Assembly: GCF_024281235.1 (NCBI RefSeq)
Contig: NZ_JAHWXY010000005.1
Location: 124,001-188,000 of the forward strand
Length of the DNA: 64,000 nt
Source: Shinella daejeonensis
GTDB lineage: Bacteria; Pseudomonadota; Alphaproteobacteria; Rhizobiales; Rhizobiaceae
Direction of reading: 5' to 3'
Within the stretch, counting starts at the first letter, position 1. The number at the start of each line of letters is the position of its first letter. Both the position numbers and the translations under genes were made by a program. Shown here piece after piece: positions 26,098 to 34,477 of the stretch. Below the pieces are notes generated by a model. The model was given only the letters and a program-made list of their open reading frames with translations. It had not been told where the DNA came from and did not search any database.

Positions 26098-27053
26098 TGC
26101 GCACAAGCCGAATTCTCGCCACCCTGGGCGACGCACACCGCAATCTCGGGCTGGTCCTCGCCCTGCTTGCCGTCATGGCCGGCTTTTCGATAGCCGCACC
26201 GAGCTTTGCCACGACCGACAATCTCTTTGCGATCCTGCATGCGATGGGTCCGTCGACGCTGGCCGCAACGGGCATGGCGCTGGTCATCCTCACCGGCAAG
26301 ATCGATATTTCCATCGGCTCCATCGCCTTCCTCTCCGCCTCGACCGGCGCCTTGCTGATGGAAGCCGGCCACAGCCCTCTTGCGGGCTTCGCGGCGATCC
26401 TGGGGCTCGGAGCAGTGCTCGGCGCGATCAACGGGTTTCTCGTCGCCTATCTGCGGATCAATGCGCTGATCGCCACGCTCGGCACGATGATGGCCTATCG
26501 CGGGATCGGACTGATCTTCACAGACGCGCGCGTCATCCCGCTGCCGGAAACCATGCGCAGTGTGGCCAATGCGACCATAGGCCCCGTCTTCATCGACACC
26601 GTCGCGGTCGTCGCCATCGTCGCGGCGATCCAGGTGCTGCATCGCTCCACGAGCTTCGGGCGCTCCCTCTCGGCGGTGGGCAATGGCGAGGACATCGCCG
26701 CGAGGATCGGGCTGAACACACGCCGGACCGTGTTCCTCACCTTCACGCTGGCCGGCCTTCTCGCCGCGCTCGCCGCCTGCAGCAGCTTCATCCAGGTCGG
26801 CTCCGTCAGCGGCTTTCTCGGCAAGGGGCTGGAATTCAACGCCATCGCCATCGCCGTCGTCGGCGGGATCTCGCTTGCCGGTGGCCGCGGGACGATCGTT
26901 CCGGGCGTCCTGATCGGCGCTGCCGCCTTCCAGATGATCTCCAACGGCCTCAACCAGGTGAACGCCGATCCCTACATCTACCAGCTCGTGACCGGCGCCG
27001 TGATCTTCGTCGCCATGTACATGGACGCCTTCAAACGCGCACCTGTCCGTTGA
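26097..27053 (+). CDS. Ribose-type ABC transporter permease (second)
   Basis: A 318-residue RbsC-like permease with LTGKIDISIGSIAFLSAS near residue 65 and VVGGISLAGGRGTIVPGVLIGA near residue 260. Its ATG shares one base with the ATPase stop codon (TGATG). Together with the permease at 23564 it should form the membrane channel. Confidence 0.91.
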   Translation: MRTSRILATLGDAHRNLGLVLALLAVMAGFSIAAPSFATTDNLFAILHAMGPSTLAATGMALVILTGKIDISIGSIAFLSASTGALLMEAGHSPLAGFAAILGLGAVLGAINGFLVAYLRINALIATLGTMMAYRGIGLIFTDARVIPLPETMRSVANATIGPVFIDTVAVVAIVAAIQVLHRSTSFGRSLSAVGNGEDIAARIGLNTRRTVFLTFTLAGLLAALAACSSFIQVGSVSGFLGKGLEFNAIAIAVVGGISLAGGRGTIVPGVLIGAAAFQMISNGLNQVNADPYIYQLVTGAVIFVAMYMDAFKRAPVR

Positions 27054-27096
27054 TGGGCGGCAGAACGACTTCAACCGCAACAAAAAGGGGAATACC

Positions 27097-28077
27097 ATGA
27101 AATCGCATCTGATATTTGCCACCGCCGCCATCGGCCTCATCCTGTCGGGCCATGCCCATGCGGAAGAAAAGACGATCGGACTTTCCTGGAACTCCAAGGA
27201 GAACGAGATCGTCGGCAAGTGGGAGGAATACTTGCAAAGCGAAGCCGCGCGGCAGGGCAAGGAGGCCGGGCTCGAGTTCCGGTTCGTCATCAATGTCGCC
27301 GACAACGATCCCACCCGGCAGGCCGCCAATATCGAGGACTTGATCAACCAGGGCGTCGACCTGATCATCGCGCGCGGCGAGGATTCCGCCGCCATCGGCT
27401 CATCCATCCGCGCGGCGAAGCGGTCGGAAATTCCCTTCATCACCTTCGATCACGGCTCGACCTCGGTCCAGCCGGACGCCCATGTCTCGGGTGACAGCTA
27501 CAATCAGGCAAAAAGCACCGCCGAGGCCTTTGTCGCCCTCATGAAGGAAAAGGGCGTCGAGGGCCAATGCATCGAGCTGCAAGGCGCGCTGAAGGACGTC
27601 AACGCCGTCAACCGCTCGAAGGCCTGGCACGAGGTCACCGAAAATTCCGGCGTCGTGACGACGCTGCAATCCGTTCCGACCGAATGGAACCCGGAAATCT
27701 TCCGGTCTGGGACGGTGAACGCCTTCCGCGCCAATCCGAATGCCAACTGCCTGTTCCTCGGCAGCGATTTCGCTATTTCTGCTGTTCGCTCGGCATTGGA
27801 AAGCATGGACAAATGGGCGCCGGCCGGCGACCCGAAGCATGTGTATATCGCCACACAGGATCTTTTCCCGGAAGCGGTCAAGGCGATGGAAGACGGTTAC
27901 ATCGACGTCGGAACGACCTTCGATGCCTATGAGCATGCAAAGGAAGCGATCCGTGTCGCGATCACGCTGATCGGCGGCGGCGACCCGGAATGCGCACCCG
28001 AAGGCTGCCTTGCCGCAGGCCGCATCGCGACGCCGGCAAATATCGCAACGCTGGAAAACCTCTGGTCGCGGCAGTGA
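27097..28077 (+). CDS. Periplasmic substrate-binding protein of the ribose-type importer
   Basis: A 326-residue type-I binding protein with a short Sec signal (MKSHLIFATA...HAHA, cleavage near residue 22). Cleft elements are IEDLINQGVDLIIARGEDSAAIGSSI near residue 85 and PFITFDHGS. The mature protein has a conserved-looking Cys pair near the C-terminus (DPECAPEGCLAAG) that may form a disulfide. AAAAGGGG precedes the start. The ligand is unknown; it should be the compound degraded by the surrounding enzymes. Confidence 0.9.
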   Translation: MKSHLIFATAAIGLILSGHAHAEEKTIGLSWNSKENEIVGKWEEYLQSEAARQGKEAGLEFRFVINVADNDPTRQAANIEDLINQGVDLIIARGEDSAAIGSSIRAAKRSEIPFITFDHGSTSVQPDAHVSGDSYNQAKSTAEAFVALMKEKGVEGQCIELQGALKDVNAVNRSKAWHEVTENSGVVTTLQSVPTEWNPEIFRSGTVNAFRANPNANCLFLGSDFAISAVRSALESMDKWAPAGDPKHVYIATQDLFPEAVKAMEDGYIDVGTTFDAYEHAKEAIRVAITLIGGGDPECAPEGCLAAGRIATPANIATLENLWSRQ

Positions 28078-28129
28078 TCCCCGCCCGGCGCTCGCCCCCC
28101 GGGCGCCGGGTCCCTATCCCTCTTCCTGG

Positions 28130-29938
28130 ATGATTACCGTGCACACTCCCGTTCAACAAGCATCCGCAAAACTTCCGATGTTCACGGTCGTGGTCCTGCG
28201 GCGGCGCTTCGAATCCGTGGTTCGCGAGATGTCGAACACGCTGGCGAAAACCGGCCGGTCCGGTGTCCTCAACACGGCCCTCGATTTTTCCTGCACCGTC
28301 ACCGACAGCAGCTTCCAATCGCTGAGCGCCGGACAGGGCCTGCCGGTGCACACCGGGGCCATCCACCTGATACCGCAGGCCGTCGCCGAGAAATTCGGCG
28401 ACGACATGGGGCCGGGCGACTGCTTCGTCAACAATTCCAGCTACCACGGCAACACGCATTGCGCCGACTTCACGCTGTGCTCGCCGGTCTATCATCAGGG
28501 CGAACTCGTCTTCTATTCCATCGCCCGCGCCCACTTCAGCGACATGGGCTTTCCGACGCCGGACACCTACGCGCCGCTTGCGCGCGACTATTACGAGGAA
28601 GGGCTGATGCTACCGTGCATCCGCATCCAGCGGGCCGGGCGCGACGTGCCGGAAGTCATCGACATCTGCAAAGCCAACATCCGTGCGCCGGACATCTTCT
28701 ACGGCGACTATCTCGCCACCCTCGGCGCCGTGCGGACAGGAGAACGCCGCGTTCTGGAGATCTGCGACGAGTTCGGCGTGGATGTCGTCAAGCAGTTCCT
28801 CTGCGAATATCAGGATTATGCCGAGGCCATGGCGAGCGAGGCCATCGGTGGCCTTCCCTCCGGCACGGTCAGCAAGGAATTCTTCCACGATTCCGTCCTG
28901 CCGGAATACCCGGACGGAATTCCCGTCCGCGCCACGCTGACGGTCGATCCCGACGCACGACGGATCGAGATCGATCTGCGCGACAACGTCGACAACCTGC
29001 CGCTCGGGATCAATATGAACGAGGCGACGGTGCTCGCCTGCTGCGCCACCGCGATCATGAACATCCTGGGTCCCGACGTGCCGCGCTGCGCCGGCGCGCT
29101 CAGGCGCGTCCATGTCCTGATGCGCGAGGGCAGCGCGATCGGCAAGCCGAAGTTTCCCGCCGCAACCTGCGCCTCCACGACGAACCTCGCGCATATTCTC
29201 ATCGAGCACATACAGTCGATGTTCGCCGAACTGGGCGAAGGGCTGGGCACCGGTTACGGCACGATCGGCCACCCCGCTTCCGCCCCCGTCGTCTCGGGCT
29301 CCGACTCCCGCTTCGGTGAACGGCCCTTCGTCAACCAGATCATGCTCGGATACTGGGGAGGCCCCGCTGCCTCGGGCCACGACGGCTGGCTGACCTATGG
29401 CAGCGGAACCACACAGGGCATGCTCTGGCAATCGAGCGTCGAGGTCGTCGAGGCGCAACAGCCGCTGCTGGTCGAAAAACTGGAGATCCGCGCGGATTCC
29501 TTCGGCCCCGGCGAGTGGATCGGGGGCGGTGGAGCCTCCTGCGTCCTGCGAGCCCGCGCCGATACGCTGCGCTTCACCTGCAACAGTGGCGCACGCCGCT
29601 TTCCCCCACCGGGAACGGCTGGCGGGGAGCCCGGCGCGCCCAATCTGGCCTGGAAGCGATCGGCCGACGGCAGCCTGACCGAGTTGCCGATCTTCTTCGA
29701 CGTCGTGATCGCCCCTGGCGAAAAACTCGTCTCCGAAGGATGCGGCGGCGGCGGATACGGTCCGCCGATGCGCCGCGACGCCACACGCGTCCTCAAGGAC
29801 GTCCGCGCGGAACTGATCAGCGTCGAATGCGCCCGCAAGACCTATGGCGTGGCCGTCATGCGCGGCCGCGACGGATACGAGATCGACATCGACGCGACGC
29901 GCAACTTGCGCTCCCCAAGCAAACAGCAGGTAGGATGA
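28130..29938 (+). CDS. Hydantoinase B/oxoprolinase-family subunit (HyuB-like)
   Basis: A 602-residue subunit of the HyuA/HyuB family, which includes ATP-dependent N-methylhydantoinase, 5-oxoprolinase, caprolactamase and acetone/acetophenone carboxylases. Family features are ALDFSCTVTD near residue 50, PGDCFVNNSSYHGNTHCADF near residue 100 with metal-type His/Asp residues, and GGGGYGPPMRRD near the C-terminus. The start is either ATG 28130 or GTG 28139. The HyuA partner follows after one base. The substrate is not defined by sequence; opening a lactam or cyclic imide is the common chemistry. Confidence 0.88.
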   Translation: MITVHTPVQQASAKLPMFTVVVLRRRFESVVREMSNTLAKTGRSGVLNTALDFSCTVTDSSFQSLSAGQGLPVHTGAIHLIPQAVAEKFGDDMGPGDCFVNNSSYHGNTHCADFTLCSPVYHQGELVFYSIARAHFSDMGFPTPDTYAPLARDYYEEGLMLPCIRIQRAGRDVPEVIDICKANIRAPDIFYGDYLATLGAVRTGERRVLEICDEFGVDVVKQFLCEYQDYAEAMASEAIGGLPSGTVSKEFFHDSVLPEYPDGIPVRATLTVDPDARRIEIDLRDNVDNLPLGINMNEATVLACCATAIMNILGPDVPRCAGALRRVHVLMREGSAIGKPKFPAATCASTTNLAHILIEHIQSMFAELGEGLGTGYGTIGHPASAPVVSGSDSRFGERPFVNQIMLGYWGGPAASGHDGWLTYGSGTTQGMLWQSSVEVVEAQQPLLVEKLEIRADSFGPGEWIGGGGASCVLRARADTLRFTCNSGARRFPPPGTAGGEPGAPNLAWKRSADGSLTELPIFFDVVIAPGEKLVSEGCGGGGYGPPMRRDATRVLKDVRAELISVECARKTYGVAVMRGRDGYEIDIDATRNLRSPSKQQVG

Positions 29939-29939
29939 C

Positions 29940-32027
29940 ATGAGCCAGGCCGCCTCCGCTCCCTTCCATATCGCCGCCGACGTCGGCGGAACGTTCACCG
30001 ACCTCGTGCTACGCGACGCCCGTGACCGGACCTTCCTGTTCAAATCGCTGACCACGCCCGCCGATCTTTCGGAAGGCATTTTCAACGGCCTCGCACTCAT
30101 GGCGGAAGCGATCGGCATGAGCCGGGAAGAGATGCTGGCTGCCGCCAACGGCTTTGCCTGCGGCACCACGGCGGCCACCAACGCCATTCTCGAAGGCAAG
30201 ACGGCGCGCACCGCCCTTTTCTGCACCGAGGGTTTCCGCGATATCCTCTCGATCCGTACCGGCGGCCGGCACGGCTTCTCGATTCAGGAGGACTATCCCG
30301 AACCCTATATCCCCCGCGAGATGACATTCGGCGTGCGCGAACGGCTGAATGCCGAAGGCGCCATCGAGACCGCCTTCGACGCCGAACAGGCCCGGGCGCA
30401 GCTTGCGTCCTGTGCCGCAGGCCGGCCGGAGGCGGTCGCCGTCGCATTTCTCTGGTCCCACATCAACCCGGCCCACGAACTGCAATTCGCCGCACTTCTG
30501 GAAGACCTGCTTCCAGGCGTTCCCTACAGTCTTTCCCATCAGGTCAATCCTACCATCGGGGAATACAAGAGAACCTCTGCAACGGCGATCGACGCGTCCC
30601 TGAAGCCGGTTCTCCGCCAGCAGATCGCCGCATTGGAAGAAAGGCTGGCCCTGAACGGCTTTCGCGGGCAGCCGACCTTCGTCTGCTCCAACGGCGGGCG
30701 GACCTCCAGTCGGGAGATAACGCAAAAGCCCGTCTATCTCTGCCTGTCCGGCCCCTCCACGGCGCCTGCCGCCGCAGTCAGGCTTGCCGCCCGTGCCGGT
30801 ATCGCGCATGGAAACGTCATCACCATCGACATCGGCGGCACGAGCCTTGACGCCAGCATCGCCCGCAAAGGCCGCGTCGCCATGCATCGGGAAGGGTCTA
30901 TCGCAGGACATGTGTTCGGCGTGCCGTCCATCGATGTGGCGACCGTCGGCTCCGGCGGCGGCTCGATTGCCTGGGTGGACGCCGGCGGGATGCTGCGCGT
31001 CGGGCCTGAAAGCGCCGGGTCCTTCCCCGGACCGGCCTGCTATGGACGCGGCGGCGAGCGCGCCACCCTCACCGACGCAAACCTCGTGCGCGGCCTCCTG
31101 GACCCGGCAACCTTCGCGGACGGGCAGATGACGCTCTCGCTCGACAAGGCGCGGGACGCTATCGGGCGGGACGTCGCCGGCCCGCTCGGCATCTCCGTCG
31201 ATGAGGGCGCCGCCCTCATTGCCGCCGTCGCCGAGCAGGACATGGTCGCGGCCATCGAGGAACTGGCCATCAAGCGCGGCTTCGATCCGCGCGAGTTCCT
31301 GCTGGTCTCCGGCGGCGGCGCGGGCGGCCTGCATGCGGCGCGCCTCGCCCGCGAACTTGGCATGCGGGAAGTGCTCTTCCCCCACGCGGCCAGCGTGCTC
31401 TGCGCCTATGGCACGGCGACCGGCGACATAAAGTTCGATTTTTCCGTCAGCCGCGCGACAAGCAGCAAGGCCTTCGACTTCGCTGCCGTCCGCACGGCGC
31501 TCGCCGCACTTCACGCCGAGGGAACCGCCTTCCTCGAACGAATGGACGTGGAACCCGCGCGGCGAACGCTGCGTTTCACCGTCGACGCCCACTACCAGGG
31601 CCAGGTGTCCCATCTCTCGGTCGATCTTGACGGCGATCTCGCCACCAAGGACGATCTCGCCAGACTGACGGCGGCGTTCCACGCCGAGCACCAGCGCAGC
31701 TATGCCGTCCAGGCGCCGGATGACACGATCGAATTCGTGGCATGGAACGTCGAGGCGATCGGCAGGACCCGGGACGCGACCCACACGACCGGCGCCCGGA
31801 CGACGGCGATCAGGCCGATCGTGGCTGAACGCCATCGCAGCGTTTTCGACCACGCCACCGTGACGGCGGTCGAGATCGGGCTTATTGCCAGCGATAGCCT
31901 GACACCCGGCGACACCTTCACCGGCCCGACACTGGTGGAGGACCGGCTGACATCGATCTTTATCCCCGAGCGGTGCATCGCGACGGTCACGCAGGATCGA
32001 GACTTGCTTGTCGCGATAGACGCCTAG
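29940..32027 (+). CDS. Hydantoinase A/oxoprolinase-family subunit (HyuA-like), ATP-binding
   Basis: A 695-residue subunit with the ASKHA-type phosphate-binding start AADVGGTFTDLVL (residues 14-26), GTTAATNAILEGKTARTAL near residue 78, and second nucleotide-site motif TIDIGGTSLDASI near residue 300. It hydrolyses ATP to activate the substrate that HyuB then processes. ATG 29940 lies one base after the HyuB stop. It is the last gene of the operon that starts with the ABC importer, so the imported compound is probably its substrate. Confidence 0.9.
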   Translation: MSQAASAPFHIAADVGGTFTDLVLRDARDRTFLFKSLTTPADLSEGIFNGLALMAEAIGMSREEMLAAANGFACGTTAATNAILEGKTARTALFCTEGFRDILSIRTGGRHGFSIQEDYPEPYIPREMTFGVRERLNAEGAIETAFDAEQARAQLASCAAGRPEAVAVAFLWSHINPAHELQFAALLEDLLPGVPYSLSHQVNPTIGEYKRTSATAIDASLKPVLRQQIAALEERLALNGFRGQPTFVCSNGGRTSSREITQKPVYLCLSGPSTAPAAAVRLAARAGIAHGNVITIDIGGTSLDASIARKGRVAMHREGSIAGHVFGVPSIDVATVGSGGGSIAWVDAGGMLRVGPESAGSFPGPACYGRGGERATLTDANLVRGLLDPATFADGQMTLSLDKARDAIGRDVAGPLGISVDEGAALIAAVAEQDMVAAIEELAIKRGFDPREFLLVSGGGAGGLHAARLARELGMREVLFPHAASVLCAYGTATGDIKFDFSVSRATSSKAFDFAAVRTALAALHAEGTAFLERMDVEPARRTLRFTVDAHYQGQVSHLSVDLDGDLATKDDLARLTAAFHAEHQRSYAVQAPDDTIEFVAWNVEAIGRTRDATHTTGARTTAIRPIVAERHRSVFDHATVTAVEIGLIASDSLTPGDTFTGPTLVEDRLTSIFIPERCIATVTQDRDLLVAIDA

Positions 32028-32070
32028 ATGAGACCCGTTCGCGGATCAGTTTGCCGACAGCATCGTAGCC

Positions 32071-32643
32071 CTACGCGTCCTTCGGCAAGGTCGAACGCAC
32101 CCGCGCGACGAAGGTGTGGAACTCGGCCATGATGTTGCGCAGGAAATCGGCGGTGCCGTCGTTTGTGACCTCGCCATCATCGGCAATCAGGCCCGGCGTG
32201 AACTGGATATAAGCCTCTGGCGCGTTCATCTGCGGCGAATTGCAGAAGCTGAGCACACTGCGGAGATTCTGCTGCGCGACGGCGGTGCCGATCGCGCCCG
32301 GCGAGGTGCCGATCACCGCAGACGGCTTGCCGGTGAAGGCGTTGGTGCCATAGGGACGGCTCGCCCAGTCGATGGCATTCTTCAATCCGCCGGGTATGGA
32401 ACGATTATATTCGGGCGTGACGAACAGCACGGCGTCGACGGCGGCGATGGCCTCCTTGAACGTCCGGGCAACCTGCGGATAATCGGCGTCGTAATCGTAG
32501 CTGTAGAGCGGCAGATCCTTGAAGGAAATCTCCGACATCGCCAGTTCCGGCGGCGCCAGCCGCACCAGTGCATTTGCAAGTTTGCGGTTGATCGATCCCG
32601 CAGCAAGGCTTCCGATGAAGTATCCGACTTTATGCGTGGTCAT
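32071..32643 (-). CDS. NADPH-dependent FMN reductase (quinone/azo/chromate reductase type)
   Basis: A 190-residue flavodoxin-like reductase. The FMN phosphate loop is FIGSLAAGSINRKLANAL (start of the protein) and the second site is TPEYNRSIPGGLKNAIDWASRP near residue 80, both diagnostic of the NADPH:FMN/quinone reductase group. The start MTTHKVGY at 32643 has AGGAAG upstream; a start five codons earlier (32658) is also possible. It is divergent from the acetoin reductase gene. Confidence 0.87.
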   Translation of the reverse strand: MTTHKVGYFIGSLAAGSINRKLANALVRLAPPELAMSEISFKDLPLYSYDYDADYPQVARTFKEAIAAVDAVLFVTPEYNRSIPGGLKNAIDWASRPYGTNAFTGKPSAVIGTSPGAIGTAVAQQNLRSVLSFCNSPQMNAPEAYIQFTPGLIADDGEVTNDGTADFLRNIMAEFHTFVARVRSTLPKDA

Positions 32644-32860
32644 GACATGCTTCCTCATAACGAACGATTGCTGTTGCTTCTGGTGCGATCACCCCTTGGG
32701 TAACCCCGCGACCGATTTCCCCGCCATCGCATCAATTCTGGGCCATGGCCTTGAAAAGGGTCCGGTTCATGGAGTGTAGTCGGTTCTGCTCTGTCTGTAT
32801 CGCTCGAAAAGCAATAGACCGGGTGGAACAGGATCGGCCGATTTTTCGTAGGAGAACCTT

Positions 32861-33640
32861 ATGTCATTGAAGGATCAAGTCATACTGGTAACCGGCGCTG
32901 GCCAGGGAATTGGACGAGGCATCGCACTGCGGCTTGCAAAGGAAGGCGCCGATCTCGCGCTGGCCGATGTCAAGGCGGACAAGCTCGACTCCGTTCGCAA
33001 GGAAGTCGAAGCGCTCGGCCGCAAGGCGACCACCATCATTGCCGATGTCAGCAAGCGCGACGACGTCTACGCCGCCATCGACCATGCGGAAAAGCAACTT
33101 GGCGGGTTCGACGTCATCGTCAACAATGCCGGCATCGCACAGGTCAAGCCGATCGCCGACGTCACGCCCGAGGATATGGACCTGATCTTCCGTATCAATG
33201 TCGACGGCGTGCTCTGGGGCATCCAGGCGGCTGCGAAGAAATTCAAGGATCGCGACCAGAAAGGCAAGATCATCAATGCGTGCTCGATCGCCGGACACGA
33301 CGGCTTCGCCATGCTTGGCGTCTATTCGGCGACCAAGTTCGCCGTACGCGCACTGACGCAAGCCGCCGCCAAGGAATATGCCAGCGCAGGCATCACGGTC
33401 AACGCCTATTGCCCCGGCATCGTCGGCACCGACATGTGGGTGGAGATCGACGAGCGCTTTTCCGAAATCACCGGGACACCGAAGGGCGAGACCTACAAGA
33501 AATACGTCGAAGGCATCGCGCTCGGCCGCGCCCAGACACCCGAGGATGTTGCAGCGCTCGTCGCCTTTCTCGCAGGCGCCGATTCCGACTATATCACCGG
33601 GCAGTCCATCCTCACCGACGGCGGTATCGTCTATCGATAG
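32861..33640 (+). CDS. budC: (S)-acetoin-forming diacetyl reductase / butanediol dehydrogenase (SDR)
   Basis: A 259-residue SDR very close to bacterial diacetyl/acetoin reductases. Cofactor site [14 protein letters not shown] (about residues 12-25), [11 protein letters not shown], catalytic [21 protein letters not shown] with Ser/Tyr/Lys, and the acetoin-reductase-like [15 protein letters not shown]. It reduces diacetyl or acetoin with NADH and may run in reverse. It is a single gene with AGGAG ten bases before the start, and the 202-base gap to the reductase gene shows no obvious operator. Confidence 0.85.
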   Translation: MSLKDQVILVTGAGQGIGRGIALRLAKEGADLALADVKADKLDSVRKEVEALGRKATTIIADVSKRDDVYAAIDHAEKQLGGFDVIVNNAGIAQVKPIADVTPEDMDLIFRINVDGVLWGIQAAAKKFKDRDQKGKIINACSIAGHDGFAMLGVYSATKFAVRALTQAAAKEYASAGITVNAYCPGIVGTDMWVEIDERFSEITGTPKGETYKKYVEGIALGRAQTPEDVAALVAFLAGADSDYITGQSILTDGGIVYR

Positions 33641-33712
33641 GCCACCGGCATGACGCCCTGAATTTGCGACCCGCTCCCCGGCTGTTGCACAGCAAGGGAG
33701 CGGGTGCATCCG

Positions 33713-34165
33713 TTACGACCGCAGTTCATCCACCTTGCCGAAACGCCGGGGCCTGGCTTTGGCGATCGGCCCGCCGCCACTTTCAGCGAGCCCCTCGATG
33801 ATCGGGCAGTCCGGCCGGCTGTCACCGTGACAGCGTCTGGCCAGATTTTCCAGCGTCGCGATCATCGCCGCGATCTCTGCCTGCTTCTGCTTCAGCGCAT
33901 CGACATGTAAAAGCGCCAATGCCTTCACGTCGGCGCTCGCGCGCTCGCGATCGCTCCACAGGGCGAGCAGATCGCCGATCTGCTCGACGGTGAAGCCAAG
34001 ATCGCGCGCGCCGCGGATGAAGCGCAAACGGTGGATGTCGGCATCGTCATAATCGCGATAGCCGCTGTCGCGCCGCGCCGCCTTCGGGATCAGGCCGGTC
34101 TGTTCATAGTAGCGGATCATCTTGGAACTGACCCCGGAAGCCTGGGCTGCCTCACCGATATTCAT
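33713..34165 (-). CDS. cueR: CueR, copper-responsive MerR-family activator
   Basis: A 150-residue MerR-type regulator. The helix-turn-helix MNIGEAAQASGVSSKMIRYYEQTGLIP is followed by the wing and a dimerisation helix. The metal loop has Cys112 and Cys120 (CHGDSRPDC), the same positions that bind Cu(I) in Escherichia coli CueR. It activates copper efflux by untwisting a promoter with a 19-base spacer, and exactly such a promoter stands before the divergent copA gene. AAGGA precedes the start. Confidence 0.92.
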   Translation of the reverse strand: MNIGEAAQASGVSSKMIRYYEQTGLIPKAARRDSGYRDYDDADIHRLRFIRGARDLGFTVEQIGDLLALWSDRERASADVKALALLHVDALKQKQAEIAAMIATLENLARRCHGDSRPDCPIIEGLAESGGGPIAKARPRRFGKVDELRS

Positions 34166-34268
34166 CAGACTTTTCCTTTCGCGGCGGTTTTCGCGCTCGA
34201 GACCGCAATCCTCATGTCACAGTCCTCATATGGAGTGCCTGACGCCTTCGGCCAATGCCTGAACGCGT

Positions 34269-34315
34269 GTCGGCTGCACCGGCGCGTCGTTGATGCCGTC
34301 GCCACACGCCCCTGA
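34269..34315 (-). pseudogene. Possible relic of a P-type ATPase (GDGINDAP motif)
   Basis: Read on the minus strand, this spot upstream of cueR encodes [10 protein letters not shown], the hinge motif of P-type ATPases. About 20 bases there are identical to the same site in copA (36640s), which is on the other strand. No other ATPase motif surrounds it and the frame ends soon after, so it may be the remnant of a second copper ATPase that once preceded cueR. A chance match is possible. Confidence 0.3.
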
Positions 34316-34406
34316 TGAACCTGCCATAGCGCATCCGTCCATTCGGACGAAAGCAAGGCGCCATCAAAATCCGGGATCATGCGATCAGGAAAAAGAACTT
34401 TCGCAC

Positions 34407-34437
34407 TTGACCTTCCCATGGTTGGAAGCCCCATTTT
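34407..34437 (+). promoter_or_regulatory. CueR-type copper promoter of copA
   Basis: The -35 hexamer TTGACC (34407-34412) and a -10-like CATTTT (34432-34437) are separated by 19 bases, the overlong spacing used by MerR-family activators. The spacer carries the CueR dyad CCTTCC (34411-34416) and GGAAG (34424-34428), like the copA promoter of Escherichia coli. Confidence 0.75.
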
Positions 34438-34477
34438 CCAGTCGAACGTAAATTTCGGAACAAAAAAGGAGGCGGCT

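Noticed and set aside
28610-30226. 538-codon minus-strand frame across HyuB/HyuA
   Set aside because: It spans the junction of two real genes and shows no family features.
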